A stretch of DNA of 64,000 bases from Planctomycetota bacterium (GCA_029550925.1 JAKPGL010000035.1:1-64000), one strand, 5' to 3'. Positions 15,703 to 25,739 are shown, numbered from the stretch's first letter. The notes: generated by a model not told the origin, from the sequence alone. Numbers and translations are program-made.

Positions 15703-17907
15703 ATGCGATGGGAAGTTACCGGAACGATAATGGGGTGGAAACGTCTTCTGGGGTGTCTTTTCGTGTTCACTGGACTGGTCAGCGGTGATGCGGCAGAGCC
15801 TGCCAAACCGTCGGCAGCACCGGCGAAACCGGCGGCCTCCTCGCCCAAACCGGCGGCCCAGGGACCAAGCAAACCGGCCAAGCCGGATGAGCTGGCTGTG
15901 TTGGCCGGCCTGGCCGAGCTGGAAAAACCGGGCGAAATGATGACCCAGTACCTGCTGGCCCAAGTCGCCGAGGCGGAGAAGAAATGGCTGCAAGACTACG
16001 AGGCCAGAAAAACGCCCGAACAGATCGCCGCCTATCAGGAACATCTCAAAAAGGAATTCATCCGGCGGATCGGCGGCCTGCCGGAACAGCGTCCGCCGCT
16101 GAATGCCAAGATAGTGGGCCAGCAGAAGCGTCGGGGCTATCGGCTGGAAAAGGTCATCTTTGAAAGCCAGCCGAACCATTATGTAACCGCCGCCCTGTTT
16201 TTACCCGATCCGGAGCGGTTCAAACCGCCGTATCCGGGCGTGGTGCTTTCCTGTGGGCATTCCAACGAGGCAAAAGCCTACTCGGCCTATGCGGGGGCGT
16301 CGGCCCTGATGGCGCTGAACGGCGTGGCCTGTTTGGCCTTCGATCCGATCGACCAGGGCGAACGCCACCAATGGCGGGACCCGGATGGCAAGTTCACCCT
16401 GTGGGGCACTGCCGCGCATACAATGATCGGCAAAGGTAGCATCCTATTGGGCCGAAATACCGCCCAGTTTGAAATCTGGGATGCCATGCGGGCGGTCGAT
16501 TACCTGCAATCCCGGCCCGATGTGGATCCGAAGCGGATTGGGGCCACTGGCATTAGCGGCGGCGGTACGCAGACGGCGTATCTGATGGCCCTGGACAGCC
16601 GGGTGTGGGCGGCCGCTCCCGGGTGCTATCTATGCAGTCTGTACGGACGTTTATTGAAAACCAACGGCCCCCAAGACGCCGAGCAGAACATCTTCGGCCA
16701 ATTGGCCATCGGCATGGACCATGCAGACTATTGCATGATGCGGGCGCCGCAGCCGACGCTGATCCTGGCCGCCACCCAGGATTATTTCAACGTCGAAGAC
16801 GCCTGGATGAGTTTTCGGATGGCCAAACGCCTCTACGGCCGCCTGGGCTATCCGGAACGCATGGAATTGGCCGAGACGGATGAAAAACACGGCTTTTCGG
16901 TGCAATTGCGAGAGGCAGCAGTCCGGTGGATGCTCCGATGGTTGGCTGGCCGGGAAGAGGCGGTCTTTGAGCCAAAGGACATGGATGTGCCCACCAAACA
17001 AGACCTGCAATGCACGCCGGAGGGCGAAGTGATGCTGCTGCCGGGTGCACGGTCGGTCTATGACCTGAACCGGGACTACGCCCGGCAATTGGCCGAACAG
17101 AGGAAAAAACTCTGGGCCGAAACGCCCCGACCGGAACTGTTGCAACGGGTTCGCCAAATTGCCGGCGTCCGACCATTGGCGGAACTGCCTGCTCCCCAGG
17201 TGCTCCAGCGGGACGTGGTGAAACGGGACGGCTACCAGATCGAAAAGATTTTGTTCCAGCCGGAAAAGGGCATCTATCTGCCGGCTCTTCTGTTTGTTCC
17301 GGCGGGCGAGGGGCCGAAAGCTGCCGTCGTGTACGTCCATGAAGATGGCAAGCAGGCGCACGCCCAACCCGGCGGCCCCATCGAAACCCTGGTCCGGGCT
17401 GGTACGATGGTCTTGGCCGTCGATCTGCGGGGCATAGGCGAAACTCAGTCCGGCGTCCAACGATATTTTTCCAAGGAATTGTACGGACCGGACGGCCAGG
17501 ATTTCTATCTGGCCTATCTCTTGGGCCGATCCTATGTGGGCATGCGCACGGAGGATATTTTGATTTGCGCCCGGTGGCTGCAAGGTCGGCTGGGTGCTGC
17601 TCCAGGCGGCCAGCAACCGGCCAAGGCGGTCGAACTGGCGGCTGTTGGGTATCTGGGCGCTAGCGCCCTTCATGCGGCCGCCCTGGAGCCGGAGCTATTT
17701 TCGGCGGTCAAACTGGTTCGGCCGCTGGTTTCCTGGACCAACGGCGTGGAACTGGGCTACAACAAAATCCCACTGGTCAACCTGGTGCACGGGGCGTTGG
17801 AGGTATATGACCTGCCGGAATTGGCCGACCTGGTGCGCGAAAAACTGGCAGACCATTTTGTCCTGGAAGATCCCCGGGACGCCTTGAACCAGCCGATACA
17901 AAAGTAA
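15703..17907 (+). CDS. Exported tandem alpha/beta-hydrolase (esterase-like)
   Basis: The product has 734 residues. A signal-like N-terminus (WKRLLGCLFVFTGLVSGDAA) precedes an Ala/Pro-rich linker. The first hydrolase domain, residues about 140-430, has a complete triad: Ser285 in TGISGGGTQ, Asp360 in TQDYF and His396 in EKHGF, as in acetylxylan-esterase-like enzymes. A second, related domain begins near residue 510 (GYQIEKILF resembles the first domain's GYRLEKVIF), but its elbow reads VGYLGAS and lacks a clear nucleophile, so it is probably non-catalytic. AAGGAGA precedes the chosen ATG; an in-frame ATG at 15730 would also leave a signal peptide. It may deacetylate glycans for the GH89-type enzyme 102 bases downstream, in the same direction. 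Confidence 0.85.
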   Translation: MRWEVTGTIMGWKRLLGCLFVFTGLVSGDAAEPAKPSAAPAKPAASSPKPAAQGPSKPAKPDELAVLAGLAELEKPGEMMTQYLLAQVAEAEKKWLQDYEARKTPEQIAAYQEHLKKEFIRRIGGLPEQRPPLNAKIVGQQKRRGYRLEKVIFESQPNHYVTAALFLPDPERFKPPYPGVVLSCGHSNEAKAYSAYAGASALMALNGVACLAFDPIDQGERHQWRDPDGKFTLWGTAAHTMIGKGSILLGRNTAQFEIWDAMRAVDYLQSRPDVDPKRIGATGISGGGTQTAYLMALDSRVWAAAPGCYLCSLYGRLLKTNGPQDAEQNIFGQLAIGMDHADYCMMRAPQPTLILAATQDYFNVEDAWMSFRMAKRLYGRLGYPERMELAETDEKHGFSVQLREAAVRWMLRWLAGREEAVFEPKDMDVPTKQDLQCTPEGEVMLLPGARSVYDLNRDYARQLAEQRKKLWAETPRPELLQRVRQIAGVRPLAELPAPQVLQRDVVKRDGYQIEKILFQPEKGIYLPALLFVPAGEGPKAAVVYVHEDGKQAHAQPGGPIETLVRAGTMVLAVDLRGIGETQSGVQRYFSKELYGPDGQDFYLAYLLGRSYVGMRTEDILICARWLQGRLGAAPGGQQPAKAVELAAVGYLGASALHAAALEPELFSAVKLVRPLVSWTNGVELGYNKIPLVNLVHGALEVYDLPELADLVREKLADHFVLEDPRDALNQPIQK

Positions 17908-18009
17908 CCACCGGTCAAAGAGAACCTGTGTTTTCCCGGCCGAGCTGCTTCTCCTTGAAGCCAGCCATATGGCGCGGGACGTTCCGTTTTTCGAGGGAGA
18001 AATGTACTT

Positions 18010-20427
18010 ATGAATACGAATGTTCTTTTGATTACTTTTCTGCTGGGGATAGCTCCTTCGCCGCTAGAGTCGGCGATTACCGTTCTGACGCCGCCGGATG
18101 GCGAAAAGGCTTACCAAATTGCCGCCCAGGAGTTTGCCAACTTTTGGCAAAAGGTAACCGATCAGCCGCTGAAGGTGCTCGTCTGGCAGGGGAAGAAAGA
18201 AGACCGGCTCCCGGAGGGCGATCTGGTGCTGATCGGCTCCGACGCCGTCCATCCGCTGGTCCACCGGTTGATTCTGGACGGGGCCATAGAATCCCTGGGT
18301 ATCGCCTATGGGACGGACGCTTATCGGATCGTGGGCGTGAGGGGCCAAGACCGGCGCTACCTTGTCCTTGCGGGCGGCAGCGGCCGATCCACCTTGTATG
18401 CCGTATATGATTTCTTCCGTCGGCAAGCCGGGGTGGAGTATTTCTGGGACGGCGATGTGATTCCTAAAAAGCCTACCATTCCCTTCGACCAGATCGACAT
18501 CACGGAAAAACCCCATTTCTCCTACCGAGGCCTCCGCTATTTCGCCCATCGGGGGCTGCACCGTTTCCAGGCCGAGCACTGGGACCTGGAAGACTGGAAA
18601 CGGGAGATCGACTGGCTGGTGAAAAAACGCTTTAACCTCTTTATGCTTCGGATCGGGATGGACGATCTTTTCCAGCGGGCGTTTCCCGATACGCCCTATC
18701 CGCCGACCGACGGCAAAGACCCCGACGGCGTGGATCGCTCCTACGACGACCGGACTTCGTTTTGGCCGCTCCGCTATCGAGGTCAACTCCGCAAAGCCGT
18801 CCTCCAATACGCCTTCGATCGGGGCCTTTTCCACCCGGAAGACACCGGCACGATGACCCACTGGTATTCGCATACGCCGAGCGCTTTTTTGCGGAATCGA
18901 CCTGATTTTCCTGTTACCCGTGATCAAAAGAGCGGATACTCGCTTCTGACCCACCAGGTTTGGGACATCGAAGACCCTCGGGCTTGGGAGGCGTACTGGC
19001 AACTGACGGCAACGCACATTCGGGAGTTCGGTTCGCCCCGGCTTTTCCACACCATTGGCCTGGCCGAGCGAACCTTCGGCGCCACTCAGCGAGAAAACCT
19101 TCAACGGAAACTGTACGCCTATCGAAAAATCCAGCAAATTCTTCGGCAACATTATCCTGATGCGCCGCTGATTCTGGCCGGCTGGGATTTTATCAGTTGG
19201 TGGAAGGATGAAGAGGTGCATCGGCTTTTGGCGGAACTAGACCCGACCAAGACGATCGTCTTCGACTACACGGCCGACACGGCCGACAAGGTAACGTTTC
19301 GGGACTGGCAGTTGTTGGGGCGGTTTCCGTGGATGTTCGGCATTTTTCATTCGTATGCGCGGAACAGTGATATTCATGGAGATTACGAGATTTTGGCGGA
19401 GCGGTTGCGCATGGCCGCCGCGGATGAAAAATGCCTGGGCATGGCCGTCTGGTCGGAGATTTCGCACAGCGATACCTTTTTGCTGGAGTATTTGGCGGCC
19501 AACAGTTGGCGGCCGGTGGAAGAACTGCCGCAGGCAACAGCCCGGTATTGCCGGAACCGATATCCGGCCCAGTTGGCCGAGCCGATGCAGGCCGTTTGGA
19601 AGGACTTCCTGCGAATTTCTCAAACGGTCCATTGGAGCCATACCGGGCACCGATGGATTTCCATTGGCGAACCGCAGTTTCGGATTCTTGAAGGGAGTAC
19701 TTTTTCGACGCTTTCTCCAGCCCGGCTGGAAGCGATTCGGAAAGAATATGAGCGGATCGGCCCTGCATTGGAATCGGCGCCGGTGGTGCTGGAGCGGTTG
19801 GCGGATCTGTCGGGCCAGTGGCAGGAAAACCCGTTTTGGCGGCGGGATGCCCTGGATATGGGCCGAACCATCGCCAACCGGGCTATTCTGGTAAGCCTGA
19901 TGAAAGCGGCCCTGGAGATGGAAGCCTGGCGCCAGGGAAAAGCTGGGCCGGAACGGATCGGACAATTGGCCGAGCTGAACAAAGGGCTGATGGCCGCCTT
20001 GGCCGACCTGCTGGCCCAGTCGGAAGATTTTTCCATGTACCGGAGCTTGGAGCGGCTTCGGCGGGCGCAGCCGCTGGATGGGATCCAGCCGACCATTAAC
20101 CCACACAGGGAACAAACTCTCAAATCGAACGCCGAAAACGACTACTGCCGAAGCCATCACTACGAACTGGTCCGACATGTGTATCAGGCGGAATTGGATG
20201 CCTACTGGGCGTGGGTGTTGGGCCGAATCCGCTCCGGCGACAAATCCCCCTGGCAGCGTCCGAAGGAATTCACCGCCCAGGCCAAGGCCATCGAAGACCG
20301 CTTCTACCAGACGCCGCTGGCCCAGATGGCCTCCGGACCGGCCAGCCCGGATGGAAAAACATTCGTCGAGGTGTTCCGCCGGCTGAGGAACTTGGTGAGC
20401 GAAGTATGGCAAAAGGTAACATTTTAG
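18010..20427 (+). CDS. GH89-type alpha-N-acetylglucosaminidase
   Basis: The product has 805 residues with an N-terminal signal peptide (VLLITFLLGIAPSPLESA). Layout matches the NAGLU family: an N-terminal alpha/beta domain with GRSTLYAVYDFFRRQAGVEY, a TIM barrel from about residue 170 (WKREIDWLVKKRFNLFML, FLAGW-like ILAGWDF) and a helical C-terminal domain. Glu353 in GLAERTF and Glu483 in VWSEISHSD align by context with the catalytic acid and nucleophile of human NAGLU. GH89 enzymes release terminal alpha-linked N-acetylglucosamine, as on heparan sulfate or mucin-type glycans. Local differences around the active site mean the natural substrate is uncertain. It follows the esterase-like gene by 102 bases and is probably cotranscribed. 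Confidence 0.85.
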   Translation: MNTNVLLITFLLGIAPSPLESAITVLTPPDGEKAYQIAAQEFANFWQKVTDQPLKVLVWQGKKEDRLPEGDLVLIGSDAVHPLVHRLILDGAIESLGIAYGTDAYRIVGVRGQDRRYLVLAGGSGRSTLYAVYDFFRRQAGVEYFWDGDVIPKKPTIPFDQIDITEKPHFSYRGLRYFAHRGLHRFQAEHWDLEDWKREIDWLVKKRFNLFMLRIGMDDLFQRAFPDTPYPPTDGKDPDGVDRSYDDRTSFWPLRYRGQLRKAVLQYAFDRGLFHPEDTGTMTHWYSHTPSAFLRNRPDFPVTRDQKSGYSLLTHQVWDIEDPRAWEAYWQLTATHIREFGSPRLFHTIGLAERTFGATQRENLQRKLYAYRKIQQILRQHYPDAPLILAGWDFISWWKDEEVHRLLAELDPTKTIVFDYTADTADKVTFRDWQLLGRFPWMFGIFHSYARNSDIHGDYEILAERLRMAAADEKCLGMAVWSEISHSDTFLLEYLAANSWRPVEELPQATARYCRNRYPAQLAEPMQAVWKDFLRISQTVHWSHTGHRWISIGEPQFRILEGSTFSTLSPARLEAIRKEYERIGPALESAPVVLERLADLSGQWQENPFWRRDALDMGRTIANRAILVSLMKAALEMEAWRQGKAGPERIGQLAELNKGLMAALADLLAQSEDFSMYRSLERLRRAQPLDGIQPTINPHREQTLKSNAENDYCRSHHYELVRHVYQAELDAYWAWVLGRIRSGDKSPWQRPKEFTAQAKAIEDRFYQTPLAQMASGPASPDGKTFVEVFRRLRNLVSEVWQKVTF

Positions 20428-20755
20428 CCGAATGCAACGGTGGCTTATTTTAGGCGAATTTTCCCGGCACAGTCATTCCCGCGCAAGCTCTCAATCCAGC
20501 GTCCTAGGACGCGGCTACGTTGTTATTTCTCCCAAGTAGAGGCCGCAAGAAGCCTAGATTGGGTGCTTACGCGGCAGTGACAAGGTACTGCATTCGGCTG
20601 AAATGTTACTTTTTTCTTCCAGGGGGCAAGATTTTTCTGCGTCGAGCGAACAATAAGATGGACTGGGGGTGGAACTAGGCGGAGATGCCCTACTTTTAGG
20701 TGGCTTTAACTTCCCGTTAGGTTGTATTTACTTCCCTCATGGAAAGGAGCAAAAG
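20428..20755. other. Intergenic spacer with dispersed repeat, 328 bases
   Basis: The spacer holds the inverted repeat described separately and the AAAGGAG ribosome binding site of the next gene. No further gene or consensus promoter is evident. Confidence 0.6.
20471..20583. repeat. GTCATTCCCGC-type inverted repeat
   Basis: AGTCATTCCCGCGCAAGC at the left faces GCTTACGCGGCAGTGACA near 20566-20583, with CTCAATCCAG/CTAGATTGGG inner arms. The ends pair over about 30 bases, giving a long imperfect hairpin. It is another copy of the family at 8205, 10669 and 30308. Confidence 0.7.
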
Positions 20756-22903
20756 ATGAACTCCTGGGGTTGGTTTCGATGCAGGTGGATGGTGTGGTTG
20801 GTGGTGGGGTTGTTGGGAGTATGGGGAGGAAGTGTTTTAGCCACCTTAGGGGGGGAAGATTGCCCTCAAAAAGACTTGGCTTTTTCCCCTGTTCCTTCTG
20901 AATCTTCTTTCCTGGGAAAAGCCGAGGCTCAGAGAATCCCCGGGGGTAGTTCCCAAGATGTTTCTTTTCCTCCTTTTTTGGGTGATCATGCGGTCCTCTC
21001 AGCCTTATTGCCTTCGCCAGGAGGGGCCTGGAGCCTGGGGCACCTGGTGAGTGCAGAAGCAGCCGAGGGGGCAGGTGCTCGGCGGCCTTCGGCGGTTAAA
21101 CTTCTCCCGCCCAATACGGTGTTGCTGCTATGGGTTCCCAACGCCCCGGAATTGGCCAAGCGGTTCATGAATACGGCCATGGGCCGAATGAGCCAAGACC
21201 CACAAATGAAACCCCTGATCCAAGACGTATATGGATCGGTGGTGGATGCGGTAGCTTCGGTGAAGGATCAGATCGGCCTGTCGCTTCCGGAACTGTTGGA
21301 GATTCCCCAGGGGGAGGTTGTGGTGGCGGTGGTAGCGCCGGAGCAAGGGCCGTTGGGTGCGGTGCTTCTGTTGGAGGCCGGTGAGCAGATGGACCGAGTG
21401 CGGCAGTTATTGGCCAAGGGGACAGAGGCGGTCGAAAAGCAACCGAACGTGCAAAAGTCGGAGCAGACTGTGGAAGATACCAAAGTGGTGATTTACGACG
21501 GTCTTGGACCGGAGCGGCGGCGGGCCATGTATTGCGAAAAAGATGGTTGCCTGCTGCTCAGTACGGAACTGGAGATATTGAAAGGGGTTCTGACGGCCTG
21601 GAAAGGCGGGGCCGAGAAAACCCTGGCGGACAACGAACATTTTGCGGCCGTTTTGAAGCATTGTCGGGGCGGCAAAGATCAGCCGGCGCAGGCGTTCTGG
21701 TATTTCGATCCGATTGGACTGCTGCGCAAACTCGGCCAGGACAACATTCAGGTTCGACTTTTTACGGCTTCGCTGCCGGCGTTGGGATTGGACGGCGTTT
21801 TGGGCATGGGGGGCAGTTTGACGTATGATGTGGGGCAGTTCGATCAAGTAACGCATTTTCATCTTCTATTGGACAATCCCCGGAGCGGCATTGTAGAGAT
21901 GATCGCTTTGGAGCCGGGAGAAGTGCGGCCCGAAGCGTGGGTGCCGGTGGATGCGGCGACTTATACCACCTTTCATTGGCGGTTCCAAACCACGTTGTCG
22001 AACTTGACCAAACTGTATGACAGTTTTCGGGGCGAAGGGGCGTTCTCTACGGAGTTGCGTCGTCGGGTGCTGGACCAGACGGGCATTGATCTGGAAAAAG
22101 AAATTCTGCCGGCCCTAGACGGTCGGATTACCTATGTTACTCGCATCAACCGCGACGAGCCGCTCAGTTTGCAAAGCAGTAGTTGGTGCTGGGCGCTGCG
22201 TCTGAACGATAACAAACCGATCGAAGAAGCCCTGGAAAAATTAGCAAAGAAATACGAGAAGGTCATCCGAACGGAATCGTTCCGGATGGCCAAATACTAT
22301 CATGTGATCCCGCCGCAACCGCCTGAGCCGAAGGTCAAACCGCCGGCTTCCGAGGGGGCGACTTCAGAGACCCCGGCCGGGAAGGAGTCTCCCCGTCCAA
22401 AACGTCCTCGGCGTCCCCGACTACAAATTGGGCTAGGCCCCCAGGAGCCGCCTCGTCCGCCGGAACCCTGTCTGGGGATCGTGCAAAACTATCTGGTGAT
22501 TACGGATCGGCCTAGCATGTATGAGAAAATCATCGCCCAGGCGGACAATCCGCAGGAGACGTTGGCCGACGCCTTGGACTTCAAACTCATTGCCGCCAAG
22601 ATCGCCCGGACTGCGGCGGGCAATCAACCGGTGATGATCAGTTTCAATCGGCCCGAAGAGGGAATGCGATGGCTGTACGATCTGGTGCAGTCGGACGGGA
22701 CCAAAGAGCGGCTTCGCCAGGCGGCCCAGGAAAATCCCTTCTGGAAAAACATGCAAGCCGCCTTGGAGAAAAACCCCCTGCCGCCTTTTGAGGTCTTGCA
22801 GCAATATCTGGCGCCAGGAGGGGCGATGATCCTGGACGACCAAACCGGCCTGCACTATACGGCCTTTACGCTCCGGCGAGGCCAGCCAAAGGAGAAGCAG
22901 TAA
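20756..22903 (+). CDS. Exported protein of unknown function (DUF3352-like)
   Basis: The product has 715 residues. The start at 20756 follows AAAGGAG and yields a signal peptide (VWLVVGLLGVWGGSVLA), while the longer frame at 20669 does not. The body has the pattern LLPPNTVLLLWVPNAPELA, GEVVVAVVAPEQGPLGAVLL and YCEKDGCLLLSTE, resembling DUF3352-type planctomycete proteins of unknown role, and a Pro/Arg-rich linker near residue 550 (KPPASEGATSETPAGK, RPKRPRRPR). No catalytic motif was recognised. Part of the 1307-residue chimera at 54107 has a similar N-terminal module. It stands alone between a repeat and rplQ. Confidence 0.7.
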   Translation: MNSWGWFRCRWMVWLVVGLLGVWGGSVLATLGGEDCPQKDLAFSPVPSESSFLGKAEAQRIPGGSSQDVSFPPFLGDHAVLSALLPSPGGAWSLGHLVSAEAAEGAGARRPSAVKLLPPNTVLLLWVPNAPELAKRFMNTAMGRMSQDPQMKPLIQDVYGSVVDAVASVKDQIGLSLPELLEIPQGEVVVAVVAPEQGPLGAVLLLEAGEQMDRVRQLLAKGTEAVEKQPNVQKSEQTVEDTKVVIYDGLGPERRRAMYCEKDGCLLLSTELEILKGVLTAWKGGAEKTLADNEHFAAVLKHCRGGKDQPAQAFWYFDPIGLLRKLGQDNIQVRLFTASLPALGLDGVLGMGGSLTYDVGQFDQVTHFHLLLDNPRSGIVEMIALEPGEVRPEAWVPVDAATYTTFHWRFQTTLSNLTKLYDSFRGEGAFSTELRRRVLDQTGIDLEKEILPALDGRITYVTRINRDEPLSLQSSSWCWALRLNDNKPIEEALEKLAKKYEKVIRTESFRMAKYYHVIPPQPPEPKVKPPASEGATSETPAGKESPRPKRPRRPRLQIGLGPQEPPRPPEPCLGIVQNYLVITDRPSMYEKIIAQADNPQETLADALDFKLIAAKIARTAAGNQPVMISFNRPEEGMRWLYDLVQSDGTKERLRQAAQENPFWKNMQAALEKNPLPPFEVLQQYLAPGGAMILDDQTGLHYTAFTLRRGQPKEKQ

Positions 22904-23136
22904 GCCGACTGCCCATCATCCTAAACCCCGCAACAGCGCCGCCGGCGCCATTCCATCGAATGGAGGGGGCTAGGATGTATTGCCCCCGGTCCGGATAAAG
23001 TGAGCGGGAAAATAGACGGCGACAAGGTTGGGGCCTGTCTGGATAAAGCCGCTTGCTTGCGGGCGCGGCTCTGAAGGCGTCCCACTTACCCAGCCGACTC
23101 CCCCTTCCGCCCTTGCCGACGCCTCTCACCCCTCTC
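22904..23136. other. Spacer between convergent genes, 233 bases
   Basis: GC-rich spacer holding the small hairpin CCATTC-CATC-GAATGG near 22951-22966. No T-tract follows, so no confident terminator for rplQ. No gene. Confidence 0.4.
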
Positions 23137-23802
23137 TTAGGATGAGGCGGAGGGGCCTTCGGACGCTGTCTGCTCCGAAGTGGGCGGAACGGCGGAAGAC
23201 GATGGAGTTGCCGGAGCGGAGCTTTTGGCTTCCGCAGCCACAGGTTCAAAAGAGGGCTTCACGGTCTTTTTGCGTTTTCGGTCGTGTTTGCCGACAAACT
23301 CTAAAATGGCCCGCGTTCCGGCGTCGCCCACTCGAGGTTTGGCCAGTCGAAGGATTCGGGTATATCCGCCGGGTCGATCGGCCATCCGGGGAGCAATGGT
23401 GTCGAAAAGGATTCGGACGGCCTGTTTATTGCCGAGGAGTTTGAGGATTCGACGGCGAGCGGCCACGACGGGGGCCATGGCCTGATTCCATTCGCGCCAC
23501 TGGGGGCTGTTGCGCCAGGACCGCCAGGCTTCGGTATGGCGTGGGGCCGGAGCTTCCAGTTTTTGGGCTGCCTCCAGATGAGGCAAGGCCCGACAGGCGA
23601 TCGTGATGCACCGCTCGACCAGAGGGCGGACCTCTTTGGCCTTCTGCAAGGTGGTGATGATCCGGCCTGGATGATCCGGTTTATTGGGTTCGTCGGCGGC
23701 GTCGCGTTCGGTCAAAATCAGCGCCGTCGCCAGAGAGCGCAACAAGGCCCGTTGATGCTTTGGGTTTCGTCCGAGCTTTCGACCGCGTTTTCGGTGTCGC
23801 AT
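23137..23802 (-). CDS. rplQ: 50S ribosomal protein L17 with internal insertion
   Basis: The product has 221 residues against about 120-130 in most bacteria. The conserved core is MRHRKRGRKLGRNPKHQRAL, LATALILTERD and GGYTRILRLAKPRVGDAGT. An insertion of roughly 45 residues near positions 78-122 contains Trp-rich WRSWRNSPQWREWNQ, and the C-terminus after about 180 is a disordered Ser/Ala/Pro tail. L17 lines the exit tunnel region of the large subunit. It follows rpoA by 60 bases as in the alpha operon and is the last gene of the supercluster. Confidence 0.95.
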   Translation of the reverse strand: MRHRKRGRKLGRNPKHQRALLRSLATALILTERDAADEPNKPDHPGRIITTLQKAKEVRPLVERCITIACRALPHLEAAQKLEAPAPRHTEAWRSWRNSPQWREWNQAMAPVVAARRRILKLLGNKQAVRILFDTIAPRMADRPGGYTRILRLAKPRVGDAGTRAILEFVGKHDRKRKKTVKPSFEPVAAEAKSSAPATPSSSAVPPTSEQTASEGPSASS

Positions 23803-23862
23803 AGGATTGTCTCAGTCTATCGAGAAACGGAGATAACTATCTTGGCCAAAGGATTCTTTATA

Positions 23863-24858
23863 TTACATCGGAGAAACCGGGGCGGGCGGAAGCCGCATCC
23901 CCAGCCGTAATCCTAACTCCTGCAAATTCTCCAATACCTCTTTTAAGGAAGTTTCCCCGAAGTTTCGGACTTCGAGGAGTTGGTCTTCGGTGCGGGAAAC
24001 CAGATCGCGAACGGTGCGGATATTTTCGGCTTCGAGGCAATTGCGGGCGCGCACCGATAAGTTCAACTCGGCAATGCTCATGGCCAACTTCTTTTCCAAA
24101 GAGGGATCAAAGCTGGCCAGCACCGATCGAGACTCGGCATAGACCTTCGGCCCCAACTCCTGATATTGGATAAAGGGATTGAGATGTTTGCGTAGGATTT
24201 TGGCCGCCTCGACCAGGGCCATCTCGGGCGAGACGGCGCCGTTGGTTAGGATTTCCAGGGTGAGTTTATCGTAGTTGGTTTTTTGGCCGACGCGGGTTTC
24301 TTCCACTTCGTAGCGGACCTTGACCACCGGACTGAACGCTGCGTCCACCGGAATGACGCCGATTTCCTGAACGGCGCCGATCCGTTCGGAAGCGGGCACA
24401 TAGCCTCGGCCGTTTTCCACGACCATTTCCATCTGCAACGGGACATCGTCGGTCAGCGTGGCGATCAGATGATCTTTATTGATGACTTCGACTTGTCCGT
24501 CGGTGATCACGTCGGCGCCGGTTACCACCCCGCGAGTATTTCGGTCGATGCGAATGATACGGGGTTGATCGCTATAGTTTTTCACGACCAAGGATTTGAT
24601 ATTGAGGATGATATCCGCAACATCCTCCACAACTCCCGGCAACGTGGTAAATTCGTGCTGCGCCCCGCGAATTTTGACTTGGGTCACGGCGCTGCCTTCC
24701 AGACTGGACAAGAGAATCCGCCGGAGGCTGTTGCCGATGGTAATGCCAAACCCTCGCTCGAAGGGCTCGGCAATGAATTTACCGTAGGTATTGGTAAGCG
24801 TGGCCCGGTCGCAGACCACCTGGCTGGGCAGCTCCAGTCCGCGCCATCGAATACGCAT
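23863..24858 (-). CDS. rpoA: RNA polymerase subunit alpha
   Basis: The product has 331 residues. The N-terminal dimerisation/assembly domain includes [20 protein letters not shown] (the alpha-NTD hallmark), and the C-terminal domain has helix-hairpin-helix [17 protein letters not shown] and [16 protein letters not shown], used for UP-element and activator contacts. GGGAGG lies 6 bases before the ATG. It is flanked by rpsD and rplQ in normal order. Confidence 0.98.
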   Translation of the reverse strand: MRIRWRGLELPSQVVCDRATLTNTYGKFIAEPFERGFGITIGNSLRRILLSSLEGSAVTQVKIRGAQHEFTTLPGVVEDVADIILNIKSLVVKNYSDQPRIIRIDRNTRGVVTGADVITDGQVEVINKDHLIATLTDDVPLQMEMVVENGRGYVPASERIGAVQEIGVIPVDAAFSPVVKVRYEVEETRVGQKTNYDKLTLEILTNGAVSPEMALVEAAKILRKHLNPFIQYQELGPKVYAESRSVLASFDPSLEKKLAMSIAELNLSVRARNCLEAENIRTVRDLVSRTEDQLLEVRNFGETSLKEVLENLQELGLRLGMRLPPAPVSPM

Positions 24859-24909
24859 AAGAACCTCCCGGAAAAAGAAAGCTGGGGTAGCTCACCAACC
24901 AACCGAAGT

Positions 24910-25539
24910 TTATCGCGAACAAAACTCAATGATCAATTGGGTTTGGACGGGGATAGAGACATCCGCCAGTTCCGGCAAACGAACTACCTGCCCTTCGGGG
25001 ACAGGGTCTTCGATTCGGGCTAAAAAGTCTGGCACAGGCCGATTGGATTCCTGCAAAGCGGCCCGCACCCGCTCCATGCTCTTGGGACGGTCTTTCGGTC
25101 GAATCCGATCCCCAACGCGCGTCAAATAACTGGAAACATCCACTTTCCGGCCATTGACCATAATATGACCATGACTGATCAGTTGACGGGCCTGCCGACG
25201 ACTGCTCGCAAAACCTAACCGATACACCACATTGTCCAGTCGCCGTTCCAACAGACTCATCAACGCCTCTCCGGTGTTCTTTTTAGAACGAGAGGCCATT
25301 TGGAAATAGCGCCGAAACTGCCGTTCCAACGCCCCATAATACACCTTCACCTTCTGCTTTTCCCGAAGATGCAGGGCGTAGTCGGTCAATTTGCCCCGGC
25401 GAATCCCGTGCATCCCCGGCGGCGACTCCCGCCGCTCAAAGGCGCATTTGGGCGTATCGCATCGGGGACCTTTCAAAAACAACTTTATTCCTTCACGTCG
25501 GCAACGCCGACATACCGCTCCAAGAAGCACACGTCCCAT
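24910..25539 (-). CDS. rpsD: 30S ribosomal protein S4, zinc-type
   Basis: The product has 209 residues. It carries four cysteines (C10, C13, C27, C32 within CRRCRREG and CDTPKCAF) of the zinc-bound S4 form, then the S4 RNA-binding motif RLDNVVYRLGFASSRRQARQ, with LISHGHIMVNGRKVDVSSYL. S4 nucleates the 30S body and in many bacteria represses the alpha operon. GAGGAT precedes the ATG. It ends 52 bases before rpoA starts. Confidence 0.97.
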   Translation of the reverse strand: MGRVLLGAVCRRCRREGIKLFLKGPRCDTPKCAFERRESPPGMHGIRRGKLTDYALHLREKQKVKVYYGALERQFRRYFQMASRSKKNTGEALMSLLERRLDNVVYRLGFASSRRQARQLISHGHIMVNGRKVDVSSYLTRVGDRIRPKDRPKSMERVRAALQESNRPVPDFLARIEDPVPEGQVVRLPELADVSIPVQTQLIIEFCSR

Positions 25540-25739
25540 AACCGATCTATCCTCCCCAAAATTGTTTCAAACTCTCTGTTAGGAAATGGTTTCTTTCTTC
25601 TCGCCGGCGCAGCCGAACGCCCCTGCTCCACAATGAACAGAACGACGGCGAAAAAACTATCTATTTCGCCATGCGAACCTGCATCACGCTCCTTCTTCCA
25701 AAAGGCTCCGCAGGATTTCCTCTCGACGCTGATGGGAAA

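Noticed and set aside
16651-17673. Minus-strand ORF of 340 codons
   Set aside because: Antisense to the tandem hydrolase gene, which has a full catalytic triad.
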